A stretch of 64,000 nt of DNA, from NCBI RefSeq assembly GCF_009498235.1, contig NZ_CP044205.1:4279389-4343388 (forward strand), read 5' to 3'. This document shows positions 17,243 through 26,530 of this stretch, in pieces. How positions within the stretch are numbered: the stretch's first letter is position 1; each line of letters opens with the position of its first letter. The notes beneath the pieces are model-generated. The model saw nothing but the letters and a program-made list of their open reading frames with translations, was not told the origin of the DNA and did not search any database. A program made the position numbers and the translations under genes. This DNA comes from Candidatus Methylospira mobilis (GTDB lineage Bacteria > Pseudomonadota > Gammaproteobacteria > Methylococcales > Methylococcaceae).

Positions 17243-17656
17243 TTACTTTTGTAAAGTAACAAACGACAGTTTGGTGATGCCCGACCGTTGGGCGCTGGCC
17301 ATGACTTTGGCCACGGCATCGAATATCGCGGCGCGATCGGCTTGAAGCTGAATGCTGATTTCGGGATCTTTATTCAATAAGTTTTTTAATTCTGTTTCCA
17401 GCGTTTCCAGTGGCACCAGCCTGTCGTCGAGCAGCGGTTCGCCGGCTGCATTGATGCTGAGGATGGCGACATGTTTATCCGGAGCCGGTTCGGTTTGTTC
17501 GGTTTTGGGCAGTTTGACACGGACGACCTGGGTCAGGAGCGGTGCGGTCACCATGAAAACGACGAGCAGAACCATCATTACGTCCACCAGGGGGGTAACG
17601 TTGATTTCACTCATTTCACCGCCGTTGTCGTCGTCATTCGCTGTGTGCATGGCCAT
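17243..17656 (-). CDS. exbD: Biopolymer transport protein ExbD
   Basis: Inner-membrane energy transducer subunit, 137 residues. The N-terminal SEINVTPLVDVMMVLLVVFM contains the conserved aspartate of the single transmembrane helix (LVDVM), which carries protons. The periplasmic domain includes LPKTEQTEPAPDKHV and ends AQRSGITKLSFVT. The start overlaps the exbB end by 23 bases. With ExbB and TonB just upstream it makes the proton-driven motor that powers the TonB-dependent receptors at 21100-26530. Confidence 0.95.
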   Translation of the reverse strand: MAMHTANDDDNGGEMSEINVTPLVDVMMVLLVVFMVTAPLLTQVVRVKLPKTEQTEPAPDKHVAILSINAAGEPLLDDRLVPLETLETELKNLLNKDPEISIQLQADRAAIFDAVAKVMASAQRSGITKLSFVTLQK

Positions 17657-18320
17657 GTTCGTCCACCGTTTGTGCGATTAAATGATCCTGAATGGTCGTG
17701 TGCAGAAAGTCGCTGGCGAAATGATCCAGTATGGCGACATTGCGGCGATTCTGTCTTAGAAAAAAATTGTAGGCGATGACGGCGGGAACCGCCACGGCAA
17801 TGCCGATTGCTGTGGCTATCAGCGCTTCTCCGATAGGGCCGGCCACGACTTCCAGACTGGCGGAACCCTTGGTGCTGATATCCTCCAGTGCGTACATGAT
17901 GCCCCAGACCGTACCGAACAAACCGATGAACGGCGCGGTGCTGCCGATGCTGGCCAGCCAGCCTAGCCCCGATTCCATTCGCGCCTTTTCCTTCAGTATC
18001 TGTTGGCGCATCGCACGTTCCAGCAGGTTGTGCCAGGCTTCGTGCTTGTCGGCGCGGATGGCCAATTGAACCTTGGCGTGCGCAAGCGTTTTCATACCCG
18101 CCTGATGGACTCTGGCGATCTGGGCCTTGCCAGAGTCTGCCGGATGCGGCTCATAGCCATATTCAGCGTTATCCTTGAAGTTTGTTAAAAAAGCGTGGTT
18201 GCGCAGTTTGTTGAAAATGATTTCTCCGCCCTTGAAAAGAATCACGCTCCAGGTCAGCAGTGAAAAACCGCCAAGCATGAACAGGGTAGCGTCGACGACG
18301 ATGGTTTCTGATAGTTCCAA
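17634..18320 (-). CDS. exbB: ExbB/TolQ/MotA-family proton channel protein
   Basis: ExbB of 228 residues. The first membrane helix is near LFMLGGFSLLTWSVILF. A large cytoplasmic loop precedes LGWLASIGSTAPFIGLFGTVWGIM (conserved ExbB helix 2), and EALIATAIGIAVAVPAVIAYN forms helix 3. Located 33 bases downstream of tonB and overlapping exbD, it forms a tonB-exbB-exbD operon. Confidence 0.95.
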   Translation of the reverse strand: MELSETIVVDATLFMLGGFSLLTWSVILFKGGEIIFNKLRNHAFLTNFKDNAEYGYEPHPADSGKAQIARVHQAGMKTLAHAKVQLAIRADKHEAWHNLLERAMRQQILKEKARMESGLGWLASIGSTAPFIGLFGTVWGIMYALEDISTKGSASLEVVAGPIGEALIATAIGIAVAVPAVIAYNFFLRQNRRNVAILDHFASDFLHTTIQDHLIAQTVDEHGHAHSE

Positions 18321-18353
18321 AATGAATCTCCTCTTGCTTGATTAACGGGTTCT

Positions 18354-19115
18354 TTAGTGGAAGTCCAGTTGGAATTTAATCGGAACGGTGACCCAACTGG
18401 CTTGAGGGATATCGCCGCGTTTTGCCGGCACGAAGCGCCATTTTTTTACCGCGCTTAACGCCGACTCATCCAGCAGCTCGTGACCGCTGCTTTGCTGCAC
18501 CGACAATTCGCCGCACTCGCCGTCGGCGGAGACGTACACGCGAAGCAATACCAGGCCTTCCCAATGCTGGCTGCGCGCCAGTGAGGGATAGACCGGTTTC
18601 GGGTTGTTCAGATAAGCTGCGTTGGCGCTGGCCGGAGTGAGAGGACTGTTATGCGGTGCGGCTGCATGAGCATGCACCGGAGCGGGAGGAGCGGCCGGCG
18701 CAGGCGAAGCTTCCTGAACAGTTTCGGGCTCTTCCTTTTTTTGTTCTAACTGTTTGACTTCGGATTCCTTATGCACCGGTTTGGGCTTGGGTTTTTTCAC
18801 GGGGTTGGGAACAGGTTTCTTGACGTCCCTGGGCGGAACCGGCTGTGGCGGCGTAATGGGTTGAGCCATTGCCGGAGCGGCGGGCGCGGACAAGGCGATA
18901 TCGATCATGGCGAGCGGCGCGGCTTCGGTGAGCGGTGGCAAGGGTGGCGGACGATGCGTATACCAGATCCAAAGCAATCCGTGCAACGCCAACGCCAGCA
19001 GGGAGGCGGCGGCAATCGCAAACGACCGCTGCCATGTCTGAGGGATATCAGATCCCGTCAACGGTACTTCGGCGCCTTTGTACTGCTGGCTCGTTGGAAA
19101 AAAGTACATTTTCAT
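18354..19115 (-). CDS. tonB: TonB-family energy transducer
   Basis: TonB protein, 253 residues. One N-terminal membrane helix (FAIAAASLLALALHGLLWIW, about residues 32-51) is followed by a proline/lysine-rich periplasm-spanning section (VPPRDVKKPVPNPVKKPKPK). The C-terminal TonB domain has KPVYPSLARSQHWEGLVLLR, VSADGECGELSVQQSSGHELLDESAL and VKKWRFVPA. It transmits proton-motive force from ExbBD to outer-membrane receptors. It is leftward, about 2 kb before the divergent TonB-dependent receptor pair, and probably dedicated to them. Confidence 0.95.
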   Translation of the reverse strand: MKMYFFPTSQQYKGAEVPLTGSDIPQTWQRSFAIAAASLLALALHGLLWIWYTHRPPPLPPLTEAAPLAMIDIALSAPAAPAMAQPITPPQPVPPRDVKKPVPNPVKKPKPKPVHKESEVKQLEQKKEEPETVQEASPAPAAPPAPVHAHAAAPHNSPLTPASANAAYLNNPKPVYPSLARSQHWEGLVLLRVYVSADGECGELSVQQSSGHELLDESALSAVKKWRFVPAKRGDIPQASWVTVPIKFQLDFH

Positions 19116-19199
19116 CGTTCCGGTTCAGCGTCCTGGTTTCTGGATGAGTTCAGGGTGTGGGGCAAGGCAGGTTTGCCGCCTATAACTTCAGCCTGACCC

Positions 19200-19547
19200 T
19201 TATTTACCATCCAGTTTTGTCTTGGCGTCGTCCGCCGTGGTCTTGATCTTCGCCACTTCGTCACGGAAGCGTTCCTGCTCCGCATTGGCGAATTTGACGA
19301 TAATCGCATTGTCCGCATTGGCCTCCTTGACGATACAATCAATGTAGGCTTGAGCCTGCGGTTGCCACTCCCTGATTTGTTTCAAGCTGCGGTTATAAGC
19401 GTCGACACCGCTGGCATCGACTGCAGGCGCGGCGGGTATCGTTCCGCAGCCGGGCGCCGTCCATTTTCCATTCGCCAGCGTGCCGGCGTTGGCGTTCAGT
19501 ATTGCGCTCAGCGTTGCGAGCGTGGCAATAACAGTTCGTATTCGCAT
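19200..19547 (-). CDS. Unknown small exported protein upstream of tonB
   Basis: A 115-residue protein with a clear signal peptide (MRIRTVIATLATLSAILNANA, cleavage after ANA). The mature part starts GTLANGKWTAPGCG, contains two cysteines (APGCG and YIDCIVKEAN) that may pair, and ends with a charged helix (EQERFRDEVAKIKTTADDAK). I do not recognise a named family. GAGGAGC precedes ATG 19547; the longer frame to 19775 lacks a signal at its start and is not used. It is 84 bases upstream of tonB in the same direction, so a TonB-system accessory role is possible. Confidence 0.7.
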   Translation of the reverse strand: MRIRTVIATLATLSAILNANAGTLANGKWTAPGCGTIPAAPAVDASGVDAYNRSLKQIREWQPQAQAYIDCIVKEANADNAIIVKFANAEQERFRDEVAKIKTTADDAKTKLDGK

Positions 19548-19913
19548 GATTTGCTCCTCGGACAAGTTAAAAAATAGGTAACTATCCTGCTGCCGGCTCC
19601 AGGTAAGGCTGTCGAGACACGCGGAAGCGCGTGTCGGTAGATCAACTGCGCAGTGAATCCATCCCTGGAGGCTCAACTGCGGCATCCTCGCCGCGGACGG
19701 CCTCGCCAGCCTTACCCGTTGCCCCTGATGATGCTGAGTTAAAATCGGCTCTATCTTGAATAAGACGTTTAACAACGCTCCATACCGTATAGCCGGAGAC
19801 TATTTTTTGCTGAGGCCTCCGGCTTACCGTTTGTTTGTTAACGCGCGAGGGCAAATGGAATGAACCCCGGCAAACGCGTTCCAGACTGCGCAGCGAACGT
19901 ATCGTCAGGGATA
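19548..19913. other. Intergenic stretch without a supported gene
   Basis: A frame at 19642-19917 on the minus strand is open but resembles no family and lacks a ribosome-binding site. A short stretch CTGCGCAG(T/C)GAA occurs near both ends (19645 and 19888). I see no other structure. Confidence 0.4.
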
Positions 19914-20273
19914 TCATGCTTTCGGCAACGCTGTGTCGATCCCTGCCACGACCGGCTTGGAGGTCTTGCGGGACGATTTACGGCGCTTGCCTTTGCATTG
20001 TAGGGCGAGCGTGGCCGGTTGCTCGAAAAAGCGGTGTTCTATCTTGTCGACACAACCGGTATCGGACTTCATGCGGGATTCTGCAACCTGTTGCGTCAAT
20101 GCTTCGAGACACAGTTTCGCTTCGCCCAGCAGTTTCTCGATATATTCGAAATGGACTTGAAAATAAAGCGCTGAGGGAAACGCGGGTTCATTTCCATCCG
20201 CCTCGTTGGCGGGTTGCGTTCCGTTCAAACCAGCCTTCAGACTGGGTTCAGGGCTTGCGTGTTCTAGCCTCAT
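19914..20273 (-). CDS. Unknown protein, 119 residues
   Basis: A plausible small gene with AAGGAATTATC before its ATG. It has a polar N-terminus, a helical middle (FEYIEKLLGEAKLCLEALTQ) and a basic, lysine/arginine-rich C-terminus (CKGKRRKSSRKTSKP), suggesting nucleic-acid or membrane-surface contact. No family is recognised and no signal peptide is present. It is leftward upstream of the small exported gene and tonB operon. Confidence 0.5.
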   Translation of the reverse strand: MRLEHASPEPSLKAGLNGTQPANEADGNEPAFPSALYFQVHFEYIEKLLGEAKLCLEALTQQVAESRMKSDTGCVDKIEHRFFEQPATLALQCKGKRRKSSRKTSKPVVAGIDTALPKA

Positions 20274-20918
20274 GATAATTCCTTATATTAAATTATTAGC
20301 GTTTCATGTCGCGGGTAACGCGAAAATCAATCTCTTCCTACAAGGAAGACGTTTGAAGGCTCTAAATACCGTAACGCGTAATCAAAATTTTTCGATCGGC
20401 GAGCAAGGCCGGGTTTGACGTCCGTTCAGTACAGCCATGCCTGAATCTCCGGTTGCGTTTGCGGCGGCGCTTTCAGTAACGGCAGTAGAAAGTACGCTTA
20501 CTGCAGTAAATCCGATGCCGTATCGGGGCATTGCACGCGCAAGGTGCGAAACTGATGCAGACGGCTGCGAGCGTCCAGATAAATGTGATGGGGGTCGTGC
20601 TCCGAAAGCGCCATGTCGATTGCAATGGGCGGTTGACGGCTTATTGTTGTTGTGTTGGCTTGCTTTTGCGCTCAACTGTTAAGAAGGCGAAGCAATATAA
20701 ATGCTATTGCTATATGGTCTGACTGCTCCCGCTTCTTGAGGAAGCGCCATGTGTCGCGGTGAGTGATATGGCGCACTTCGTGTGTCATATCACTTAAAGT
20801 TGATGCCGTTGTCCGAACGGCTAAAAAACACGCGCACAAATGCGCAGATCTTCGCCAAGCCCCGGTTAAAACGCCTGCATGCATCCGGCAAATTTTTTCA
20901 AATTTTTACATTTCCCAG
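20274..20918. other. Gene-free stretch upstream of receptor 1
   Basis: Open frames here are short and unlike proteins. An imperfect stem-loop lies at 20762-20795 (AGTGATATG and CATATCACT arms around a TTCG loop), and GCGCCAT at about 20747 can alternatively pair with ATGGCGC inside it, so two exclusive folds are possible. Confidence 0.4.
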
Positions 20919-20947
20919 TACGGGGTTGTTTTCGCGCTTTCGTCATA
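20919..20947 (+). promoter_or_regulatory. Putative ECF-sigma promoter copy A (receptor 1)
   Basis: TACGGG (20919-20924), 16 bp, CGTCATA (20941-20947), 153 bases before the receptor ATG. It is the same bipartite motif with identical spacing found at 45993-46021, 52500-52528 and 54661-54689. A perfect hairpin ATGGAG/CTCCAT (20955-20970) follows directly. Confidence 0.75.
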
Positions 20948-21099
20948 ACAATGGATGGAGGAATCTCCATAAATAACTGGTATGAGACTGAATCGTAACG
21001 TCATTGGGGCAGCGCCTGTTTCTGATTGAGTTTCAAACAATTAACAGGCCGTAAGGCCGGACAGACGAAGCGATCATCTGCGCTGATGAAAGGAAATAA

Positions 21100-23568
21100 A
21101 TGAAAACCATAAAAAGCTTGAAATCTCCAGAGGGAAATTTCTTTACCCGAAACAGTCTGGTGCTGGCTATCGCCATGGCGATTTCGATTCCAGCTACCCC
21201 GGTCAATGCGGCGTCTCCGGCGCAGGCCGGCGCGGCCAACGCGGTGCCGTTCGATATCCCGGCGCAGAATCTGTCGTCGGCTCTGGCGGCCTACAACGCG
21301 CAAAGCCATGTGCAGGTGCAGTTCGACAGCGGTCTTGTCCAGGGCTTGCGCAGCACGCCATTGAAAGGCAGTTATACGCCTGCGCAGGCGCTGCAGCACC
21401 TGTTGACCGCAACCGGCCTTCAATCGCGTTTTACCGGAGCAGGCACGGCAACGCTGGCGGGCAAGTCCGCCGGCGTTGCGGCAGCAGGCGGCGCCGATAC
21501 GCTTGGCACGGTCACAGTCAGCGCTGCTGCCACCGCCGGCAACACGTTTGATGCGCCCGAGGATCGTATCCATTACGCCTTGCCCGACGCCAGCACGGCC
21601 ATGAAGACCGACACGCCGATCATGGAAACGCCGGCATCGATACAGGTGGTGCCGCGCGCGGTGATGGACGACCAGCAGGTGATCAGTGTCGAGGATGCGC
21701 TGAAAAACGTTGCCGGCGTGCAGATGGATACGGGCAGTTTTTACGTCAACACGCTGATCCGCGGCTTCGACGTGAATAGCGGCACCTACCGCAACGGGTT
21801 GCTGGACCAGAATATCGCCAACCTCGAAACCGCCAATTTATCGAGCATCGAAGTCGTCAAGGGAGCGATGTCGACGCTTTACGGCCGCATGAACGCCGGC
21901 GGTATGATCGACCTGATCACCAAGCGCCCGGAAGAGCAGGCGCGCTACTCGCTGCAGCAGCAATTCGGCTCCTATTCGCTGTACCGCACCACGCTCGATG
22001 CGACCGGGCCGATACTGGAAGACAAATCCTTGCTGTACCGGCTCAATTTCGCCTACAAGGCCAACAATTCGTTCCGCGATTATGTCAATGCCGACCATAT
22101 CTTCGTGAATCCGTCCATTACCTGGAAACCGACCGACTCGTTCGACCTCAACGCCAACATGGAGTACCAGCATGACAACTGGATATTCGACAGCGGTCTG
22201 GTAGCTTATAAAGGAGCTATCATTAAATTGCCGCTCAGCAGTTACTTGGGCGACGGCACCGCGCTGCAATCGCAGCCCAATGTGCAGGACCGTAAGCTGG
22301 CCGCCTACGACTGGAACTACCGTTTCAACGACGATTGGAAACTGACCAACCGTTTCATGTACAGCAATGTTATTCAGCAAAATAACATATTCAACGGCCT
22401 TTCCATGCTGAACGCCAACACGCTGCAAATGGGCTTGGGATATGGCAATACCTACTATCTGACCACTTACACCACCAACTTGGATTTGACCGGTAAATTC
22501 GATACCGGTTTCATCAATCACAGCGTGCTGCTCGGCTTCGATTATTACTACTACACGAATAATCAGACGCCTTCGCATCAGGGGCCGGTGCCGTCGATAC
22601 TGCCAAACGTCAATATTTACGCGCCCTACCAGACCAATCCGCTGAATCTTGCCGCCGCTCCGGTCAACTACAGTTATCAGCTGGTCAATAAATGGGACGG
22701 ATTATATTTCCAGGATCAGATGAAGCTATGGGATCAGTTGCACATTCTGTTCGGCGGACGCTGGGATTGGGCGGATTACGGCAGCGCATCGGGCGGCGGA
22801 AAACCGCTCAGCGCCTTCAGTGTTCCGACCATCCATACCAATGCATTCAAGCCGCGCGCCGGCATCCTGTATCAGCCGTGGGACTGGGGCTCTGCCTATT
22901 TCAACTACACCGAATCCTTCGGGCTCAACAACGGCATTTCCATCACCGGCCAGCCCTTCGCGCCGCAAACGGCGGTTCAGTATGAGTTCGGCGTCAAGAC
23001 CGAGTTCTTCGATAAACGGCTGTTGACGACCCTGGCGCTGTACAGCATTACCCAGAATAATCTGCTGCAACCGAATCCTGCCAACTCGGCGTTTAGTATT
23101 GCGATAGGGCAGGCGCGCAGCAAAGGCCTGGAACTGCAAACGCAGGGCCAGGTTACCAAAAATATCAGCCTGATCGGCGGCTATAGTTACGATGCCGCGA
23201 AAATCATCCAGGCTACCGACGGCACCCAGGGCAATATGCTGCCGAACGTACCGCTCAACTCGGGCAATCTCTGGACCAAGTATGCATTCGACGACGACGT
23301 TTTGCCGGGCGTCAGTCTGGGTACCGGCGTCTATCTGGCAGGTCCGCGCGCCGGCGATACGATCAACTCGTTCCAATTGCCGGGCTATGCGCGCTGGGAT
23401 GCCAGCGCCACCTACAGTTTCGAGCAGTTCGGCGGCAAGATCACCACGCAGTTGAATGTTTATAACATACTGAACCAGATGTATTACACGAATACGCAGA
23501 ATAGCGCGGTACATATTGTTCCAGGCATACCGTTGACTTTGCTGGGATCGGTGAAGGTGGAATTTTAA
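21100..23568 (+). CDS. TonB-dependent siderophore receptor with STN domain (receptor 1)
   Basis: Outer-membrane ferric-siderophore receptor, 822 residues. A signal peptide (residues 1-38, with SLVLAIAMAISIPATPVNA) precedes the STN/secretin-like signalling domain (VPFDIPAQNLSSALAAYNAQ to about residue 125), found in FecA/FpvA-type receptors that report to an anti-sigma factor. A TonB-box-like DTLGTVTVSA, the plug (ETPASIQVVPRAVMDDQQV, VKGAMSTLYGRMNAGGMIDL) and a 22-strand barrel ending in phenylalanine follow. AAGGA precedes the ATG. It shares its promoter motif with the NRPS cluster, so it probably imports that cluster's product. No anti-sigma or sigma gene is in the window. Confidence 0.95.
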   Translation: MKTIKSLKSPEGNFFTRNSLVLAIAMAISIPATPVNAASPAQAGAANAVPFDIPAQNLSSALAAYNAQSHVQVQFDSGLVQGLRSTPLKGSYTPAQALQHLLTATGLQSRFTGAGTATLAGKSAGVAAAGGADTLGTVTVSAAATAGNTFDAPEDRIHYALPDASTAMKTDTPIMETPASIQVVPRAVMDDQQVISVEDALKNVAGVQMDTGSFYVNTLIRGFDVNSGTYRNGLLDQNIANLETANLSSIEVVKGAMSTLYGRMNAGGMIDLITKRPEEQARYSLQQQFGSYSLYRTTLDATGPILEDKSLLYRLNFAYKANNSFRDYVNADHIFVNPSITWKPTDSFDLNANMEYQHDNWIFDSGLVAYKGAIIKLPLSSYLGDGTALQSQPNVQDRKLAAYDWNYRFNDDWKLTNRFMYSNVIQQNNIFNGLSMLNANTLQMGLGYGNTYYLTTYTTNLDLTGKFDTGFINHSVLLGFDYYYYTNNQTPSHQGPVPSILPNVNIYAPYQTNPLNLAAAPVNYSYQLVNKWDGLYFQDQMKLWDQLHILFGGRWDWADYGSASGGGKPLSAFSVPTIHTNAFKPRAGILYQPWDWGSAYFNYTESFGLNNGISITGQPFAPQTAVQYEFGVKTEFFDKRLLTTLALYSITQNNLLQPNPANSAFSIAIGQARSKGLELQTQGQVTKNISLIGGYSYDAAKIIQATDGTQGNMLPNVPLNSGNLWTKYAFDDDVLPGVSLGTGVYLAGPRAGDTINSFQLPGYARWDASATYSFEQFGGKITTQLNVYNILNQMYYTNTQNSAVHIVPGIPLTLLGSVKVEF

Positions 23569-23863
23569 GCGTAGCGCTGATGTTAATAAGGCCTTTGCAG
23601 GACGCCGCCTTGCCCGCCCGTCAATGTCTATCTGCGTCAGGTCATAACGATTCAGCTTCACCAAGCATGACTTGCAAAAGAGTTCCGGGTCAGACCGGCG
23701 AGACCGTTTGCGACACGGATGCCGCAACCGCGCTCCCATGGGCGGGTTTACAGCGCGGTTGACTTTCCGGCACGCTTGCGCTTGTCTCGCTAACCCGACT
23801 CGCAGACCCGGTGCCGGTTGGCTGTGTAGTTACATTTATTTACGTCATTAGGAAAAACAGATA

Positions 23864-23899
23864 AACGTAGCGCATCGTTGATCAACGATGCGCTACGTT
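23864..23899. repeat. Perfect 36-bp palindrome between the two receptors
   Basis: AACGTAGCGCATCGTTGA (23864-23881) is followed at once by its exact reverse complement (23882-23899), with no loop. The flanks have no T-run. The gap 23569-24091 holds no supported gene; a TACGTCATTAGG like the ECF -10 lies at 23841-23852 without a matching -35. Confidence 0.85.
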
Positions 23900-23996
23900 C
23901 TCAGCTCCACCCCGCCTGCCTTTCGCTGCCCTGCGCCACCGATTACCGTCCGCTCGCTGCTACTGCTGTAATTGATTTTCTGTTTAGGTATGATAT

Positions 23997-24024
23997 TTGC
24001 GTATAAACATGACAGGTTTATAGT
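23997..24024 (+). promoter_or_regulatory. Possible sigma-70 promoter of receptor 2
   Basis: TTGCGT (23997-24002), 16 bp, TATAGT (24019-24024), about 67 bases before the receptor 2 ATG. This gene lacks a complete copy of the ECF-type motif. Confidence 0.4.
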
Positions 24025-24091
24025 TTATAGAGACTACCTCGATAGCAAGAGCCAAGCGTACAGCTCTATTTAGCAGATCATATCCTCTCTC

Positions 24092-26530
24092 ATGGGTAAT
24101 CATTTAATGCGAAACAGTATGGCAATGGTTATCGCCTTTTCGTTCTCCGCGCCATCGCTCGCCGTTCGCGCCGAATCGAATGCGAGCGAGAATCCTGCCT
24201 CGCCGACACGGCCGGAAACCGTAATGCAGTTCGATATACCGGCCCAGGATTTGCCGTCCGCGCTGGCCGCATTCAGCGCGCAGGGACACATACAAATACT
24301 GTATGAAGGCAGTATTGCCCAGGGGTTGCGCAGCGCGCCGTTAACGGGCGGCTATACGCCCGACAAAGCGATGCAACGGCTACTCGCGGCTACCGGCCTG
24401 CAGCCGCGCTTCACCGGCGCGGATACGGTCACGCTTGAATATAAGCCGATAACCAGGGTGGATACGATCGGCAAAGTCACGGTAAGCGCGAGCGACGCCG
24501 GCGGCACTGCGTTTGATCTACCGGAGGATCGCTTAAATTACGCGCTGCCCAACGCCAGCACCGCGACCAAAACCAACACGCCCATCATGGAAACTCCCGC
24601 TTCGATTCAAACCGTGCCGCGCGCCGTAATGGACGATCAGCAGGTGGTCAGAGTGGAAGATGCGCTGAAAAACGTCGCCGGCGTGCAAGGCGATACGGAG
24701 TATTACGTCAATGCGCTGATACGTGGTTTCAATATCAATAGCGCCACTTACCGGAACGGCTTGCTTGCCCAGAGCGTTTCAAGCCTGGAGACCGCAAATT
24801 TATCAAGAATAGAAGTTGTCAAAGGGGCGTTGTCGACGCTTTACGGCCGCATGAATGCGGGCGGTCTAATCGATTTGATCACCAAGCGGCCGGAAGAACT
24901 GGCGCATTATTCTCTGCAGCAGCAATTCGGCTCTTACTCGCTTTACCGCACCACGCTGGATGCGACCGGACCGCTAATGAAAGACAAATCGCTGCTGTAC
25001 CGGCTGAACTTAGCCTATAAGGCCAATAACTCGTTTCGCGATTACGTCAGCGCGGATCATATCTTTGTAAATCCCTCCATTACCTGGCGCCCGAACGACG
25101 CGTTCGACTTCAACGCCAATATGGAATATCAGCATGATAACTGGATCAATGACAGCTACCTGGTCGCTTACAAAGGAGCCATATTGAAACTGCCGATCGG
25201 AAGCTATCTGGGCGACGGCACTGCCGCGCAATCCATTCCCAATACAGAGGACCGAAAACTGGCCGCTTACGACTGGAACTATCGTTTCAATGACGACTGG
25301 AAACTGACCAATCGCTTCATGTTCAGTAATGAGATTTACCAGAATCCCATTTTCAACGGTCTGGCGATGCTGAACGCCAGCACGCTGCAAATGGGTCTGG
25401 GCTACGGCAATCTCTACTATAACAATACCTTTACCACGAATTTGGATTTAACCGGTCAGTTCGACACCGGATTCATGCATCACAGCATCTTGTTCGGTTT
25501 CGATTATTACAACTATTCGAGCAATAGCACCCCGTCCCATCAGGGGCCAGTGCCGTCCATTCTTCCGAACGTCTATATTTACGCGCCTTATCAAACCAAT
25601 CCGCTGAATCTTGCCGCCGCTCCGGTTAACTTCAGTTACAAGCAAATCAGCAAGTGGGATGGGCTATATCTCCAGGATCAGATTATATTGTGGGACGATG
25701 TACACGTTCTATTGGGAGGACGCTGGGACTGGGCTGCGTATGGCAGCGCAGCGGGCGGAGGAAAAGCGCTCAATACCTTCAGCGTCCCGACCGTCAGCAG
25801 CAATACCTTCAAGCCGCGAGCGGGACTGTTATACCAGCCCTGGGATTGGGGATCGGCCTATTTCAACTACACGGAATCTTTTGGGCTGAACAACGGCATT
25901 TCCACTACCGGTCAGGCGTTCGCGCCGCAAACGGCTGTTCAGTATGAATTCGGCGTAAAAACCGAGATTTTCGATAAGCGGCTGTTGACGACCCTGGCGC
26001 TGTACAGCATCACTCAGAACAACCTGCTGGAGCCGGATCCCCGCAACCCGCTTTTCAGCATCGCCGTAGGACAGGCGCGCAGCAAAGGCGTGGAATTCCA
26101 GACGCAGGGCGAGGTTACCAAAAATATAAGCCTGATCGGAGGGTATAGTTACGACGTGGCGAAAATCACCCAGGCCACCGACGGCACCCAAGGCAACATG
26201 CTGCCCAACGTAGCGCTGAATTCCGGTAGCTTGTGGACCAAGTATCAGTTCGACAACGATGTGCTGCCGGGTTTGAGTCTGGGGACCGGCGTGTATCTGC
26301 AAGGACCGCGAGCGGGCGATACCGCCAATACTATCCAGCTGCCGGGCTATGCGCGCTGGGACGCCAGCGCTACCTACAGCTTCGAACAGTTCGGCGGCAA
26401 GATCACCACCCAGCTCAATGTTTACAACATCCTGAACCAGATTTACTACACAAATACCCAGAACAGCGCGGTTCACATTGTTCCGGGAGCGCCATTAACC
26501 TTTCTGGGATCGGTTCGGCTGGAGCTTTAA
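24092..26530 (+). CDS. TonB-dependent siderophore receptor with STN domain (receptor 2)
   Basis: Outer-membrane receptor, 812 residues, a close tandem paralogue of receptor 1. Long blocks are identical (for example DQQV-RVEDALKNVAGVQ in the plug and GYARWDASATYSFEQFGG in the barrel). The STN domain spans about residues 45-120 (MQFDIPAQDLPSALAAFSAQ). The signal peptide MVIAFSFSAPSLAVRA is short. The barrel ends in leucine instead of the usual aromatic residue. No good Shine-Dalgarno precedes ATG 24092; ATG 24107 is an alternative. Its stop overlaps the stop of the convergent PepSY gene by 4 bases. Divergence in the loops (for example near residues 295-320) suggests a different or altered ligand. 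Confidence 0.93.
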   Translation: MGNHLMRNSMAMVIAFSFSAPSLAVRAESNASENPASPTRPETVMQFDIPAQDLPSALAAFSAQGHIQILYEGSIAQGLRSAPLTGGYTPDKAMQRLLAATGLQPRFTGADTVTLEYKPITRVDTIGKVTVSASDAGGTAFDLPEDRLNYALPNASTATKTNTPIMETPASIQTVPRAVMDDQQVVRVEDALKNVAGVQGDTEYYVNALIRGFNINSATYRNGLLAQSVSSLETANLSRIEVVKGALSTLYGRMNAGGLIDLITKRPEELAHYSLQQQFGSYSLYRTTLDATGPLMKDKSLLYRLNLAYKANNSFRDYVSADHIFVNPSITWRPNDAFDFNANMEYQHDNWINDSYLVAYKGAILKLPIGSYLGDGTAAQSIPNTEDRKLAAYDWNYRFNDDWKLTNRFMFSNEIYQNPIFNGLAMLNASTLQMGLGYGNLYYNNTFTTNLDLTGQFDTGFMHHSILFGFDYYNYSSNSTPSHQGPVPSILPNVYIYAPYQTNPLNLAAAPVNFSYKQISKWDGLYLQDQIILWDDVHVLLGGRWDWAAYGSAAGGGKALNTFSVPTVSSNTFKPRAGLLYQPWDWGSAYFNYTESFGLNNGISTTGQAFAPQTAVQYEFGVKTEIFDKRLLTTLALYSITQNNLLEPDPRNPLFSIAVGQARSKGVEFQTQGEVTKNISLIGGYSYDVAKITQATDGTQGNMLPNVALNSGSLWTKYQFDNDVLPGLSLGTGVYLQGPRAGDTANTIQLPGYARWDASATYSFEQFGGKITTQLNVYNILNQIYYTNTQNSAVHIVPGAPLTFLGSVRLEL

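Noticed and set aside
23821..23849. A fifth copy of the ECF-type promoter upstream of receptor 2
   Set aside because: The -10-like CGTCATT is present, but the -35 place reads GCTGTG instead of TACGGG. I mention it only as a possible decayed copy.
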